From Periconia sp. R9002 (lineage: Eukaryota; Ascomycota; Dothideomycetes; Pleosporales; Periconiaceae), in contig JAMAHW010000118.1 in the NCBI GenBank assembly GCA_023627715.1, positions 1-64,000 of the forward strand: DNA of 64,000 nucleotides. Reading direction: 5' to 3'. The position numbers and the translations under genes were made by a program. Below, piece by piece: positions 25,082 through 36,507 of the stretch. Numbering within the stretch: the stretch's first letter is position 1; each line of letters begins with the position of its first letter. The notes under the pieces are model-generated. The model worked only from the letters and a program-made list of their open reading frames with translations, was not told the DNA's origin and searched no databases.

Positions 25082-26882
25082 ATTATTTTTTTCTCGGATG
25101 GCTTCTCTCTTTTGTCGCAAAACATGCCGGATGTCAGCCGAAGTGCGCTACGAGCGCTCGACAATAAGATTTTTGGTATATATGATATAATGTAGGATTT
25201 GTACACAATTTCTCAGCTCAGAATATGTTTATTCGACCTCTCCGGTAATAATCTCATGTATGGTGGGCGCATTGCCAAGATAGCGGCTTATGCAGTTCAT
25301 CTTTGGCAAAATCTTTGTATCAGCTCTTGCTGGAAACTCAAAGCCAGCTTCTAATTGACTGCGAACCGAAGGCTGACAGCCGTAGTGCGTGGGTTAAACA
25401 GACACGCTTGTTAAGCATCTTCTTCTCCATCAGTCTCATCGTTCTTAGCCTGCCCAGGCCATTTTGCTAACATCTCCAGCACATCCGTTGTATGAGACGC
25501 TCGCCGACGTGCCCACCATCAGTGTGGATATAAGGCGCTAAGTGTGCCGTTTGTACTTAGGAAGTATAACTGGTTTGGTAAGAGGTCACTCGCTGTTCGC
25601 TTTTTCGAACGTAGGAAGTGTCTGTGCTGTTCACGTCTGTTGTTTGTCGATATGGGAAGGTTTGACATAACCTTATCTGATAGTTCTGCAGCGGCTACAT
25701 TGTTAAATATCTCTTGCGGGTTCTATGAAACTGACATGTCAGCTAATGCTTGCGCCTATTGAGCGCCAGACTGGGGCAAAGAAAACGGCTGCGATGGAGT
25801 GGGTATGTGGCGGTGTAATTGAGAAAAGGACGTAGAGAGTACGCTGAAGAGGCGGAGTGGAAATGGGAGTGTTGCAAGTGTGTAGTTAGCAAAATAGGGA
25901 ATTGTATGCTCTGACCACACAAAACCAGCACCGAGGGTTATATACACAGGCCACATCTCATTATGGCTGTATTGATGTGAAAGTGAATGTGAGAGGGAGT
26001 AATTTCACTCTGCATCGATTATACTTCTTGTCTTTATAGATAAACTGGGTGAAGAACAGCGCACCTTGTCAAATTCTTTAGTAGACAACATTGCAAACGA
26101 CAAAGCCTTGTTGCTGTAGCCGTTACGGAGACAAGATACTAGACGCATTCACTAGATTTAGAGGTTATTTAGTTAGTTGTTAAATTGCAAAAAGATCCTT
26201 TTTACCTTCCTACATTGTGAAGATTGGGCAGTTAGTAAATGCAGTAAATCACGGAGCTGATCGCCTGACTTGGGTCGGAATAATGTCCCCCAGCCCCAGC
26301 CCTCTAGTAGCTCACTACCATAGGTATTTCACTGTATGAACTGTGTACTTTTCATATCATGTGCCTCTCGATCGTGACGTGCTTTCGCCCTTACACTATA
26401 CCTGTGGTTGGAGTGCTTGACGGTGAATACGAACCAACCCGAGGGTATCAGGTCAGCATGTATCAACAAAAGACGGATGGATCCGCACACGGGCAAGCCA
26501 GGACTATTAGAATGTCATATCAAATGGTTGGGTCACGACGAGACCACATGGGAACCATATTACCACCTGATCACGGTCCCTGAACTGGTACATAATACAA
26601 AAGTTCCACAAAGTGAACAAGAGAAAGCCAAAGCTGGCTGACAATTTCATGGATATGGTGGCAAGGCAAGACGTCGTATTCTCGCTTTTGAGATTCACAG
26701 CAGTTGATTAGGTGGACATATGGTCAACATGAGTTCCGCAGTCAAAGATGAGGGCTGTTGTTGACTTAGGAAGGAAACTGCAACATTGCTCCATGGAAGA
26801 TCACTGCGATATAAATACGACATCACATGTTATAAAAAAAGAAAAGACTTGCACACACGCAAAAAGATGAATCCATTGGAGA
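25082..26882. other. 1.8 kb between the two inverted tRNA-like genes
   Basis: No intact gene is supported. It contains Pol III-type T runs at both ends, AT-rich sequence, and a decayed chromodomain-like frame at about 26399-26641. A minus-strand frame near 25410-25500 reads HTTDVLEMLAKWPGQAKND but is short and closed by stops on both sides. Confidence 0.55.
26399..26641 (+). pseudogene. Chromodomain relic, probably from a Ty3/gypsy-type retroelement
   Basis: The frame at 26408-26641 reads ECHIKWLGHDETTWEPYYHL, close to the core of retroelement chromodomains, which usually read KWKGY-x-TWEP. Just upstream, in another frame, PVVGVLDGEYEP resembles the lead-in that usually precedes such chromodomains, so a frameshift separates the two parts. 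No integrase, polymerase or long terminal repeat was recognised around it. It looks like a decayed fragment rather than a gene. Confidence 0.5.
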
Positions 26883-26980
26883 TGCTCCGTATTAGAATCG
26901 AACTCATGACCTCGGGATTTCTACTCTAAGAGCAGTCATTGCTATGAGACCCACGTGATAACCGACTACACCAACGAAGC
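26883..26980 (-). tRNA. tRNA-like gene, copy 2, inverted relative to copy 1
   Basis: About 90% identical to copy 1 but on the opposite strand, 1.8 kb away. Acceptor stem is GCTTCGT (from 26980 down) with ACGGAGC, discriminator A. The D-arm, anticodon loop (CAT) and most of the T-arm are identical; the T-stem has one mismatch (ATGAG with CTAAT). The intron is two bases shorter, and its hairpin (26921-26935) keeps pairing through changed bases. Five T (AAAAA on +, 26861-26865) follow 18 bases after the 3' end. The two flanks show no similarity to those of copy 1. Confidence 0.6.
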
Positions 26981-28169
26981 TATTCTTGGTTTTTAAAAAA
27001 ATCTAAAATTTTGGTTATTCATAGTAGAGGAAATGAAATATCAACCTGTGCAAAAATAAGCGAGTTTAACCAGCTAGCTGGCCCCGTATACTAAACTTCT
27101 AAATAGAACCACTATAGAAACGACTGCAATACTTTCTACATAGCTAAGAAAAATATAATCTAAGAGAATACAGGCTCTTAAAGCGTTACATGTGGAGTAA
27201 TAAGTATTATAAGTACGGGTTATTTCGACACCTGGGTGTATGACAAAGACAAAAAAAAGTCTAATGGCAAGATCTACAGGATATGCATATTGGCCAAGAC
27301 CAACGGTACCACTGGCAGCAGCGTTGATTTACAAGCGAGCCATTTATGTCTAGCGGTATATACAAATCTGCATGCACGATGCTTCCCCTCGGTCAGGTAA
27401 TCCCGGTGGTAATTGTTTCTCGAAGGAAAAAGAAGGAAAAGACAACAGCCGAACGTACCGAGAACACCAAGAAATCGAGCTATATTCCGCCGTCTTGTCT
27501 GGTATGCTTATGAACATGATAGAGACTAGATCGGCCCCATAACCCCCATGGGTTTGCATAAATACCCGCGGCAGAATACGCCTCTGCATCGAAGCGAACA
27601 GGTCGATCTGTACCAGTTTTGTTTCTTTATGACTGAGGAAGATGGGTGGGGCCACTGGTGGAATTGGAATCTGGGGAAACAACAGTGGGGTAAATGCCGG
27701 TTGGGGGAAGAGTAGATTAACCGGAATGGACGTCGTCATGTCGAACGATATTTTCTTCGTGTTTCCCACCCGCCTGATGGTGCGTCAAGACGAGTGTTCC
27801 CTTGCGATTCGCGACACTAGCAACAAGCACGGTGTTGCGCATATTGTTTACGAAGGATGATTCATGTCGGTACGTGCTAGATGTTATTTTGGCGTTACGC
27901 AATTGCATCGTTGGACTTTTAGCGATGGCTCTGGAGTTCCGCCACTCGGACAGATGAGTGTATGCTAGTTCATTTCGGTAGTAAGGGGATGAGGGGAAGA
28001 ATGTGACCAACTAAAATCTTCTTTACCGATGTGTTGTTGATTCGCAAGTTGCGAACGGGCGAATCAGTTGGAAAAGTCCTTATATAGGGTCTCTAGACGC
28101 CTAATCCCATCATCAAGCAGAAGGCAATAGAGGGTTGTTTAGGCTTCAATTGCAGTAAGACTGGAATTA
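26981..28169. other. Intergenic region upstream of the GH93-like gene
   Basis: AT-rich at first (to about 27300), then of ordinary composition. Two overlapping open frames on opposite strands near 27350-27860 have no recognisable content. The last 250 bases are the likely GH93 promoter, with TATATAGG at 28081-28088. Confidence 0.5.
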
Positions 28170-29536
28170 ATGCCCTTCACCGCAAAAATGATATTTCCAA
28201 TTCTCGCTTTGTTCCTCGCGAGCAGCGCCGTTGCCGTGCCTCCTCCTCCTCCGCCAGCCTCCATCACCGTACTGCCACCAAAGCCAAGTGGCCCTCCGAA
28301 ACCCCCGGGTCCTCCGAAACCTCCAGGCCCTCCAAAGCCTCCAGGTCATCCGGGTCCTCCGGGTAACGGTACTGTCAAACCTACACCATACGGATTCTTC
28401 GCCAACAACACCATCTACCAACCCGTCCGCAATGAATCCGTAACGTACCCGCGCTACGTGGAGCTCGAAGACGGAACCACACTGGCCACGACCTCTTTCT
28501 CTGGCCCCAAACCCGCTTACTTCCCCGTCTTCGAAAGCAAAGACGGCGGCGCGACGTGGAAGTACATCTCCAACCTCACCGATCAGGTCAATGGCTGGGG
28601 ATTCACGGCGCAGCCAGCGCTGACGGTGCTAAAAGAACCTATGGGTGGATACGAGGCTGGTACCATTCTCGGATCTGGAAACAGCTGGAGCGACAATGGA
28701 ACGAGGATCGATTTGTATGCTAGTCGGGATCGGGCGAGGACGTGGGAGTTTGTCAGCCACATTGCTCAGGGAGGGAAACCAAATACCACAAACGGAGCGA
28801 CTCCAGTTTGGGAGCCCTACCTCCTGTAAGTCCATTGTATTTGCTCAGTGACCGATACCAAAACCCTCACTCATCATGTACATGACTTGCTAACGATTCT
28901 ACAAGGCAATACGAAGGCGAGCTCATCGCGTACTACTCAGACCAGCGCGACCCCAAGCATGGCCAAAAGCTCGCCCATCAAACTTCATCTGATCTCAAAC
29001 ACTGGGGTCCGGTGGTAAACGACGTTGCCTACGACGAGTATCTCGCTCGCCCGGGAATGACCGTCGTAGACTACATCCCCACCATCGCCAAATGGATCCT
29101 AGTCCACGAGCTCCCCATCGGAAACTCGTCTTCGCACGGAGTGAATTACCCCGTCTACTACGTCCTGGCTGATTCACCAAAGGACTTCCGCCTCCACAAG
29201 GGCCAGCCCATCGTTATCAACAACACCACTGCGCCCAACGCGAGTCCGTACGTTGTGTGGACGCCTTATGGTGGACCGAATGGTACCATTGTGGTCTCCG
29301 ATGCGGATCGCGGTCAGGTCTACACGAACCAATTTGGCGGGGATGTCAATAAGTGGGAGGAGCATGGTACCCCTGCGGGCGCGACGTACTCGCGCGCGAT
29401 CCAGATCTCGAAGAAGCACCCGGATCGGCTGATCCTGTATGGTGGAGAGACATATGATAATCTGCGCTTGGGTCTATTGACACCATTTACGTATACGGCA
29501 GTGAAGTTGAGTGAGACGTTGAAGACACCGGTTTAA
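28170..29536 (+). CDS. Secreted GH93-like exo-arabinanase (BNR/sialidase fold)
   Basis: Predicted 428-residue secreted protein; GH93 enzymes release arabinobiose from the ends of arabinan. Exons are 28170-28825 and 28906-29536, joined at EPYLLQYEGELIAYYSDQRDP. A signal peptide (best from the second Met, MIFPILALFLASSAVAV) is followed by a Pro-rich, collagen-like spacer of about 40 residues (PPKPPGPPKPPG repeats). The catalytic domain then shows YPRYVELEDGT, SKDGGATW and YASRDRARTWEFVSHIAQGG (Asp-box motifs). Further blocks are NGATPVWEPYL, GQKLAHQTSSDLKHWGPVV and SPYVVWTPYGGPNGTIVVS, all in GH93 order. The spacer before the catalytic domain is unusual. A role with GH62 and GH3 on arabinose-rich hemicellulose and pectin is inferred. 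Confidence 0.85.
28276..28370 (+). repeat. Proline-rich coding repeat in the GH93-like gene
   Basis: Short 9- to 18-base units encode GPPKPP and GHPGPPG repeats. The repeats lie between the signal peptide and the catalytic domain and could vary in copy number. Confidence 0.8.
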
Positions 29537-29677
29537 TTTGCCGCAAAAAAGAGACCAGAAAGTTTAGCAAGGGTTGATGAGATGTGAGTGTAGAACAAAA
29601 AATATTATGATTAAGTGAGCACTATCTGCTCGTTCGGACGTCTATGTCTAATCGCAAAAACTTTTGGCTGGTCGCAT

Positions 29678-31125
29678 TTATAGCTTGTTGTCGGGATCCA
29701 CATCTTCCTTTGTGTGCTCTTCGATGGATGCATCTTCTTCGGTGACCTTGACCTCGTGACTGTGCTCCAACTCGCTCAACACGATCCACGTGGGAATTAC
29801 ACACAGCAGCGTGATGCCAAAGTTCAGCCCGATGCTGACGAAGTGATTCGCGTTACCCTCAGACTGCATAGCCCAAGCAACCGTCTGACCCAAAGCTTCC
29901 ATACCCCTGAGGATACCGGTGTGATGCGACAGGTTCGAAAGATCTGTGGCATATTGTCCAACCAGCCAGTACAGAAATTGCTGGAACGCCTGACCACCAA
30001 ACTGCCAGAAGAAAACCAGAGCGTATGATTTCCCGAACCCGCCTTGGAACCAGTCGAACACGGGCGGGGCGGGAGCATCGTAGAACTGTTTCTGCAGAAT
30101 CGTGGCCCAGATCCAAGTTCCGGTCAGGATGGTGATGATACAGAGAAACGCAATCTTGGCACGTGTCTTAATATGTATGCGCTGGTTGTCCAGTAGAGAA
30201 GCGATGATGAAAGAGGAGAAGATGCCCGCGAAGTTTGTGAAGAAGGAAGAAAAGGCTCGTGAACGGACAGTGAAGTATTTCGTCAACCAGGTGCTCATAA
30301 AGCCGTTGTAGAAGTAGCTGATGAAGAAAGCAGGGAGGAGGAGCAAAATGCGACGGCTAGCAAAGAGCTTTCCGACCGTCTTAAACTCGGCACTCCAGGT
30401 AGGCGCTTTGGAGACGACGACGCGCGTGCGGTCCTTTCGCCAGACTTTCTCAGCAGAGGAGAGGCATAGAGCGATGGGCAGACCAAGACACATGATGACG
30501 ATGAAGACGATATAGGTCGCGCTGGATACGGAGCCAGTGGTCTTGCGATTCGCGTTCAATCCCAAATTGATGGCTCCTCCCACGATGGGTCCAGAGGCTT
30601 TTGCGGTTTGCCAAATGGCGAGATAGAAAGCTCGATCGCCGGGACTGGGGTATCCGATGATGATGGCTGCTTCGGCAGCCCAGAAGAAACCCGCAGAGAT
30701 GCCGCACAGCGCGCTGCCGAAGAGCATAAACCACGTGTTGGCGCTCGTGTTGTTGGTGTACAGGCCGGCGCCGTAGAGAGGATATCCGATGGCACCTAGA
30801 CAGAGACCGTATTTAAGACCGATGCGGTTGTTGATTGCGCCGGCGAGAACGCAGACGACTGCAAAGAGACCGTAGACGATTGCATTCGCGGCACTCACGG
30901 CGTATGGTTCTGCGGCTCCACCTGCACCCAGTCCACCCAGGGCATCCCACATGCCTTTTCTTCGAGTCAGCCTATCATGCCGCGATCGGGAAATGGATGG
31001 ATGGTCTTACCTGGCGCCGTAAAAGAAACTCCACATGCAACGATGATATTGAAGGGCACCGACCGAAGGAAAGAGCGCTTCGCGACTGGGCCAACAGGCT
31101 CCGAGCCATCTATCGAAGAAGACAT
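29678..31125 (-). CDS. UNC93-like major facilitator superfamily membrane protein
   Basis: Predicted 463-residue multi-pass membrane protein. Exons are 31125-31011 and 30954-29678, joined at VSFTAPGMWDALGGLGAGG. This matches the start of fungal UNC93-like proteins, where a PGM-W-AL-GLGAGG block follows the first membrane segment. Later hydrophobic segments include AIVYGLFAVVCVLAGAI, GYPLYGAGLY, WFMLFGSALCGISAGFFWAAEAAII and ILLLLPAFFISYFYNGF. The C-terminus is acidic and cytosolic (TEEDASIEEHTKEDVD). The substrate is unknown. It ends 141 bases from the end of the GH93 gene, so uptake of a sugar product is conceivable, but nothing in the sequence shows this. Confidence 0.85.
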
Positions 31126-32218
31126 GTTCAATATGTGGTTGACTATACACAAACCAGAGGAGCGAGACGGGTATCAACAACTAAGAGAAGAAATTGGCAA
31201 TGGCCCTCAGACAGATCTCCCGGAGATCGATCGTCCTTCTCGTCAACAACTGATGGAATAAGAGGTAAAAGTACAAAAGAAGCTGAAATTCGAATCGATC
31301 TTACCGCGCATGCTAGGAAGGGTCTATATATGTGGGTGGGTTTTCTATTCATCAGTAAACCCCCCTTAAAACCCTCACCCGCTACCTAGGTCCTCCCTCG
31401 CCCCATGTACAGAAAGTACCCAGGAACTACTTGCTTGACACACACTAGTAACCTCGCTCCGCTCTATACGAATAACGTTGAGGCTGAAATTCTGCATCAT
31501 TCCCAATCGATGCCTCAGAAAAAAAAAAAAGGTCGCTTCGCGTCACACATCCGCGTCCCCAAAAGATGAAACTTGTACGTAACTTTCACTCCAAAAAGAG
31601 CATAGGTCAAGCCTCTGAGCGGAGGACGTTACCCAAAGTTACCACATACCAGACCTATTTAGGGAATATTGCGTTGCGATTACCTTACTCACTCGAGTAA
31701 TGAAATATGGCTGCACCGGATGGGGGAAAGAGAGCACGCTAGCGTAAACTAACGGGATCATGTAAACATGTGGGGCGAGCACGCCATCACGTAGCCTTTG
31801 CCTAAGAGGCGAAAGAATTGAAGAAATTTCATGATTTTTGTTAGAATGAAGTATTTCGTGCTTTCGCTATAGCCCGGGTAGACTCGGGTTGGCAACACCC
31901 CCACGGCTGATGATTTTGTGTTGTCCACCAGGGGCTTGCCGTTTTTTTTGGACTGGTGAAATGCGGATTGGAATCAAGTTCTCATTACATCTCAAGATGC
32001 ACACCGGTCACGTCACCCACAGCACAGGGGAAAGCAGTAGTCGAACAACAGCAGAACTCGAGAACCAATGAATTATGAATTAACACACGAGACATTGAAA
32101 GGCAGCACTTGCCCGCTCCGACTCCACGCTGAAATTAGGTATCATCAAACCGTCCGCCAGCGGACGCGTATCTCGTAACAACCCGAAAAAAAACAAGAAT
32201 TGAAAGCCGCTTGCATAC
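31126..32218. other. Intergenic region with ACCTAGGT octamer
   Basis: Upstream of the UNC93-like gene and downstream of the C2H2 gene. ACCTAGGT lies at 31384-31391, and A-rich tracts occur near 31520. A possible alternative last exon of the C2H2 gene is at 32128-32080. No separate gene is supported. Confidence 0.55.
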
Positions 32219-35200
32219 TTACGCGGGCCTATGTAACCCCGTCATGACATTACTACTCCCCACCGCAGGATCCGCATAGACCGCCCACCCAGGGCCTGGA
32301 CCTCTCTCAAATAATCTCATGTCGCACGTCTCGAGCGAGCCACTACAACCGGCCATATCAGCGTACTCGGTCTCATGGAAGCCTTGCACGGTGTTTGGTT
32401 CAAACGCGCCGGCGATTTGCGGTGCATGGCTATACACTGCATGTGGTGCTGAGTTGAACTGTGGATGCAGCTGTTCATATTGGTGCCGCTGTAGCTGGTG
32501 GTGCATAAGGGACATTTGGTTCGCCGTCCATGTAGTGTCCGAGTATCCCGAATCGGGTGAACCGATGGCTGGTGGCTCTTGAGGTCCTGGCTGCCTGTAG
32601 AGGACTTGGGGCGTGCTTTCTCCATCTCGCGTCGCGGGGATTGTCATGAACTCCGGGGACGTCACACCGCAGTCAAAGGAATCAAAATTGTTGAAAGACG
32701 GATTAAGCGCCGCAGTGTCGCTCTGATTATTATCTTGCTGCGGCTCGGTTGGGGGCTGGGCGTCTAGCAGGAGTGTTGGCGTAGGTTCCGAAGATTCCAC
32801 GGTTCCAATCTGTGTTGTCCGAAATAAAGATATGAGTTCATTCTGACATTCTTGGACGATATCGACGAGGCGCTCTTTGAGCTTCTCTTCCAACGGCTGC
32901 GCTTCTTCTTCCACGACTACCTCGAGGGTACGTCGGACCAGACGTGGTAGTTCTAGCCTGGAAAATTCATGGTATTGCGCAAAATTGGAGGACTCTCCCC
33001 AAAGATATGGTTGGTACTCGACATCTATCAACATTAGATCGATAACGCTTTAAACACTGTGAAGGATAGATGCGATGCTTACATGGAGAAGGCATATCGG
33101 CCTCGTTGTCCTCTGGGAAAAGTATTTTGTAGACGTTTTTCCACCTGTCTTCCTCGCTAGCAGTCGGAACGTTGGGGGAACGTTTTTTACTCTTGAGTTG
33201 GCTTTCTTGATCTTTATTGAATCCTTCCAATGGCAATTGGTGCTTCACCTCACAACCACGGACGTCTCTTTGATGTTCCCGTAGGGTTGGTTCATTCAAA
33301 AACACCTCACAGCACCGGTTGCACTGGATCGGCAGCGTGTGTCGACGGTAAAGATGCTCTCTAGTATATTTGTTAGCTGTAAGCACATGACACTTGTGGG
33401 TATATAACAATATATTGTGTGTATGCGAACGTGAATATCGTCTCAAATGGTGAAGGTTATACATACTTCAATCTTGCCACGTTGCTAAACCCAGGATCTC
33501 TACACGAAGTATAGGTTTGATGCCTCCCAGGGTTTCTCTTGTAGTAAGGGCACGCAAACCTCAATTCAGGCGCCTCAGGTTTGCTACCTGCCATCTTAGG
33601 ATCTGGTCTCCTCCTTTTTTTAGAATCGTCGTCCTCATTAGGAGGACCGTTTCCATCGCTCAAGCTTCTCTTGCGCGAGGAGAAAGACGTAATGGAGTGG
33701 TTTGGAGATGCTCTAGAACCACTCCCTCCCGAAGGAGCTGCACCACTGTGGTGAGATCGCACCTCTTTGCCAAACATCTTGTGAAACTCTGCCATGATGG
33801 AGTTTACCAACTGAACTTTGACAGGTGATAGGATGGGCCTGAAATCTTCAGTGTCTGGGGCACTGTCAGGTGATCCAGTATCTTCTAAACAGTCACTGTC
33901 TTCATCAGAAGACGATTTGTACACGTCGTCCTCCCCACGGGATGAAGCTAGCGAGAGACAGCGTGACCCGGTCGTAATTTCTTCGATTTCTAGGTCTTGT
34001 GAATTACTTCGAGCATGATCAACTTTTGGTGTGCCAGCATCTGTTCGCTTTTCATGTTCGTATGGATGCATAGAGTAGGAATCTTGCTTCTCGGGCGCGC
34101 TTTTGAAGAGTATTCCTCTCATCTTTTCCGTATCTGTGGGGTCCGCCTTGTAGGATTCTGATATTGAATGGCAATCCCTGATGACTTGGCGTAGTACGCA
34201 ACCTTTTAGGTGTTCGTAATAACCCTGTGCGTCAAAAGGCTCAACGCATAGCGGGCAAGTTGCGATTGATTGTCCGTCTATATGATTTTGAATCTGCATC
34301 GTTGCCTTGCTCTTGTACAACTCATCACGACGTCCAGGAGGCACCTGTTCTACACCATGTGCATTGACGAGATGCCGAAGAAATGCGTCGCAACGTGGGA
34401 ATGTCCTCTCATCGGTGGCTGAAGAAGCAGGACAAAACTCGCAAACGAATGACTCATTGAAATGTGTGAGCGTGTGTCGAACCTTGTCATAAGGACGTGC
34501 GAAACCTTTAATGTAATACTCGCAGGCTTGAATCGGACATTTTTCGGGACGTTCGGCTTGGTGAGTCAAGAGATGCGCAGCAAGATCTTTCATCTTGCGG
34601 CCGCATTCTGGTATTGGACATATTTGTTTTTCCGGCTGTTCGTTTCCATCCCATTTGTTGGATTTAGTAGATCTAGTAGAGGAGTTACGACTGCTGAGAG
34701 TACTCCCTGTAGTCATACTTGGGCAATAATCATTGGATGCATGTTCTGGAAGCTCGACTCGTGTTTTCACAAAACTCCAGTCTTGTGCATCCGATGTTGT
34801 GTTTTCATGTTTTTCTCGATCATTCTGTTTGTTTGGGTCGAGATTCCACTGAGGCCCTACATTGCCGTACTTCTTGAACTTCGCCTGTAGATCGTCCAGC
34901 GGTGATTTACTGAGTCGAAGAGCCCGCAGTGACCGAGAGTCAGAAGGTTTTAGGTCTGGCAATGACCAAGGAGGGTGAAGCTTATCCGGACAAGACGGTT
35001 TTGTTGGGCTGGCAAAGTTGCTGGCGGGCGGGTCCGCCTTGGGATTGATAGGCAACATATTACTAACAACGGCTTTTGGATAGGTTGATGATGATACTGA
35101 ATTGATTAGCAACACCTTAGATAGAACCAGTTGTAGACTCAGGACTACTTACAAGCCCAGTCACCGGATTGTTTGGAGGCAGATTTGGTCTTCTCGAATG

Positions 35201-35282
35201 AAGATAAACCCGAACCCCACTGTGTTTCCGGCACACCTTCCATCTCGTTGGAGGATTCTGTTTGCAGATATTCTGAGGCCAT
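32219..35282 (-). CDS. Fungal C2H2 zinc-finger protein, 947 residues
   Basis: Exons (minus strand) are 35282-35153, 35096-33467, 33360-33083 and 33024-32219. Zinc-finger-like units lie at about 200-290 (CPIPECGRKMKDLAAHLLTH; CPIQACEYYIKG...KVRHTLTH; CEFCPASS...LRHLVNAH). A second group spans the exon 2/3 join (FACPYYKRNPGRH, then SCRDPGFSNVARLKEHLYRRH, then CNRCCEVFLNEPTLREHQR). That block is widespread in fungal proteins of unknown function. Ser-rich linkers, a basic nuclear-localisation-like patch (SKKRRRPDP), and a Gln/Pro-rich C-terminal region with a charged helix (EEEAQPLEEKLKERL) suggest a nuclear regulator. The terminal TAA overlaps a GTAAGT donor, so a different C-terminus is possible. 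Not assigned to a named protein. Confidence 0.85.
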
Positions 35283-36507
35283 CCTACTCGTAGCTTCTTC
35301 TATAGAGAGTGACAGGATTGGTTTCTATTAAACGAGGGAAAGGTTCCTGATGAACCGTGGAAAAGCAAACTCCCAAAAGAAATTAGAAGAAATGATTAAA
35401 GATATAAAAGGAAGAGGCAACCGAACAATGGTTTGGGCTATCACGCGTTGGAAGCCCCCCGTATTCCCCGTAGAACGCACGAAGAAAACGCGCAGCTGCG
35501 CATCATGCACGTGTTGTGCTATGTTTCTTTTCTTAGCCCCCGTCCGTCACCCCGAACCGGTGAGGTGTGAGGTGATCTGGCCGCCCAGTGTATGTGTCAG
35601 TCCCGTGCGTGCAACATGATTGGATCGCACATCCGAGAACCCTCTGTTCCCGATTCCGATCTTATCGATAGAACTATTGTTTCATCTTTCAATGATTCCA
35701 CGCGAAATGCAGGTAAGCCGCAGCATTCCAATTATCCAACATGTGCCTTACGTCTGCCTAGTTATGGTCTCAGGTCGAATATTGAATGGTCAAAAAATAT
35801 AACTTGAGGAACAAGAGCGATAATTTTAGCTCTACATTGCCTGCTTTGGGCTCCTGGATGACGCAACTGTTTCATCGCATGTGCGTCTCCCAGTCAATAA
35901 GTACATACTTGTCACATGTCGTTGCTCCAAACAAAACTAGCGAATGGATGCGAGACACGAGCTTATTTTGCAAACAAGCAGCACTTTACATGATGAGGTG
36001 TAGAACTATAGAAAGGCTTGTAATATATCCTTAGCCTCCTGTTGAGCTTCTTCGCGTGCTGTTGAAATAAAGGACTTCTTGGACAGATCGATGCTAGCAA
36101 AGATCCCAATCCACGGACAAGCACCAGTTCGTTCGGAAGTTACAGAGTTTCAGCTCCCGTAACCCAAGCGCTTGTTTCTCGAGATCTTGCAATAGCACTG
36201 TACTCCACACTTAGAAGCCTGCTTTCTTGGTGTTGGATTATTGAGGGACCAAAAGACATTTACAGCATGACAAAAATACCAATGGAAATGGATGAAAATG
36301 GATAGAAAATGCACAAATGACGATGCCAAGACGAAAAAGGCGTTCTGAGGATTCAGCGACCTCGTATACGGTGCTCTGAAAGGGAAATTGTACTAGCGCG
36401 TGCGTCCTGCGAGGACGATCGTATACTTGACAAACTATTGTACAATGTAATGCATACAAAGTCTATTAACAGAAATAAAAATACAAGCATGGATGACATC
36501 AGCCCAC
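35283..36507. other. Intergenic region, no gene recognised
   Basis: Upstream of the C2H2 gene and downstream of the Ser-rich secreted protein gene. Open frames near 35350-36030 have no recognisable content or splice pattern. Confidence 0.55.

Noticed and set aside
25410..25500. Minus-strand frame HTTDVLEMLAKWPGQ as the end of a gene
   Set aside because: It is closed by stops on both sides within about 40 codons and no upstream exon was found.
27350..27769. 139-codon minus-strand frame in the GH93 upstream region
   Set aside because: No domain, no splice context, and an equally long frame lies on the other strand.
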